A stretch of DNA of 43,101 bases from CAZWSE01 sp964636575 (GTDB lineage: Bacteria; Pseudomonadota; Alphaproteobacteria; Rhodobacterales; Rhodobacteraceae), in assembly GCA_964636575.1 (NCBI GenBank), contig CAZWSE010000017.1, forward strand, positions 1-43,101, written 5' to 3'. The notes beneath the pieces were generated by a model. It had not been told where the DNA came from, did no database searches, and was given only the letters and a program-made list of their open reading frames with translations. How positions within the stretch are numbered: the stretch's first letter is position 1; every line of letters starts with the position of its first letter. The translations under genes were made by a program, and so were the position numbers. This document shows, piece after piece, positions 42,668-43,101 of this stretch.

Positions 42668-43101
42668 AGTTCCTCCCAGTGCACCGTTCTGGTGCGTTGT
42701 CGTGTGATACCATTGGGGCAGCGCCCGCATCGGTAGTCAGACACGAAAACGATACAGTCCCAAATGCACATTGCAAGGTCTCTGGATAAACCCTTATTTG
42801 AGTCGCGGGAATTTTATTCCGAGCTTGGACCCTTTTTGTCGGAGACATCGCTTAGCTCGTTGCCATAGCCGTCACTATGGTGTGCGGCGTATAAAAACCG
42901 CCACAATTGTTAGAAAATTGACGCGATGAACAAATACTTGTCCACTAAGGAATGCCCCTGAAAAGCAGTCACTCTTTGGAGTCGCAACATTGGTAGAAGT
43001 GGGCTCTTCACCGCCATTAGACCGGTCGCAGCATGTTCACTTGTTGGGTCGTTATGCAACCGGCAGAGACGGCCCTTAGCGGACGTTCATGGAAAGTGCA
43101 G
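42668..43101. other. Upstream region of ugpBAEC at the window edge
   Basis: This stretch should hold the ugp promoter (minus strand) close to ugpB. I see no supported gene; the minus-strand frame 42534-42848 overlaps ugpB and lacks similarity. The last ~110 bases are GC-rich filler resembling other intergenic parts of the window. Confidence 0.45.

Noticed and set aside
1..43101. CRISPR array, tRNA or rRNA genes
   Set aside because: I saw no regularly spaced repeats, no tRNA-like cloverleaf sequence and no rRNA segment on either strand.

Overview
The window looks like an accessory, catabolism-rich stretch of an alphaproteobacterium of the Rhodobacteraceae (marine Roseobacter group). This is inferred from moderately high GC, the style of the proteins, and the density of ABC uptake systems paired with small catabolic operons. 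I see no rRNA, tRNA, replication or phage genes and no CRISPR array.

Region 1 (258-8660) is an arginine/ornithine module. A minus-strand operon encodes a polar amino acid ABC transporter (binding protein, permease, ATPase) followed by an argininosuccinate lyase. Next come an Lrp/AsnC regulator, a type II-like asparaginase, ornithine cyclodeaminase, arginase and a second Lrp/AsnC regulator. Arginase and cyclodeaminase overlap and would turn arginine into urea, ornithine and then proline.

Region 2 (9883-20357) is a guanidino-compound module. Creatinase and an arginine:glycine amidinotransferase (AGAT, the animal GATM family) lie on the plus strand. They converge on a minus-strand set: a diaminopropionate ammonia-lyase-like enzyme, an M24 hydrolase, an Asp/Glu-racemase-family protein and a four-gene spermidine/putrescine-type ABC transporter. 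The last three enzyme families echo the ectoine-degradation set. With arginase next door, AGAT could run in reverse as a catabolic transamidinase.

Region 3 (about 20640-22348) is an IS scar: a decayed IS6-family transposase, and the first ~80 codons of pobA (4-hydroxybenzoate 3-monooxygenase) fused in frame to an IS3-family transposase.

Region 4 (22391-38052) is the most interesting part. Two operons appear to be controlled by one regulator. The minus-strand operon runs GMC oxidoreductase, branched-chain-type ABC transporter (with a LivM-LivG fusion), pobA remnant. The plus-strand operon runs cytochrome P450, a two-subunit PEP-synthase-like enzyme (PpsB/PpsA or CreI/CreH type), HD phosphohydrolase, aldehyde dehydrogenase, a second HD phosphohydrolase, SDR. 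This set matches the logic of the phosphorylation-initiated 4-cresol (alkylphenol) pathway of Corynebacterium glutamicum: phosphorylate the phenol, oxidise the alkyl group with a P450, remove phosphate, oxidise to the acid. PobA would be the next step. Both operons share a 42-bp promoter element (34/42 identical) with direct repeats spaced 11 bp, the kind of site used by SARP/BTAD regulators, and a MEDS-BTAD regulator gene lies between them.

Region 5 (38497-42667) is a glycerol-3-phosphate-type ABC transporter operon, ugpBAEC, with a 12-base G tract in place of a normal ribosome binding site in front of ugpA.
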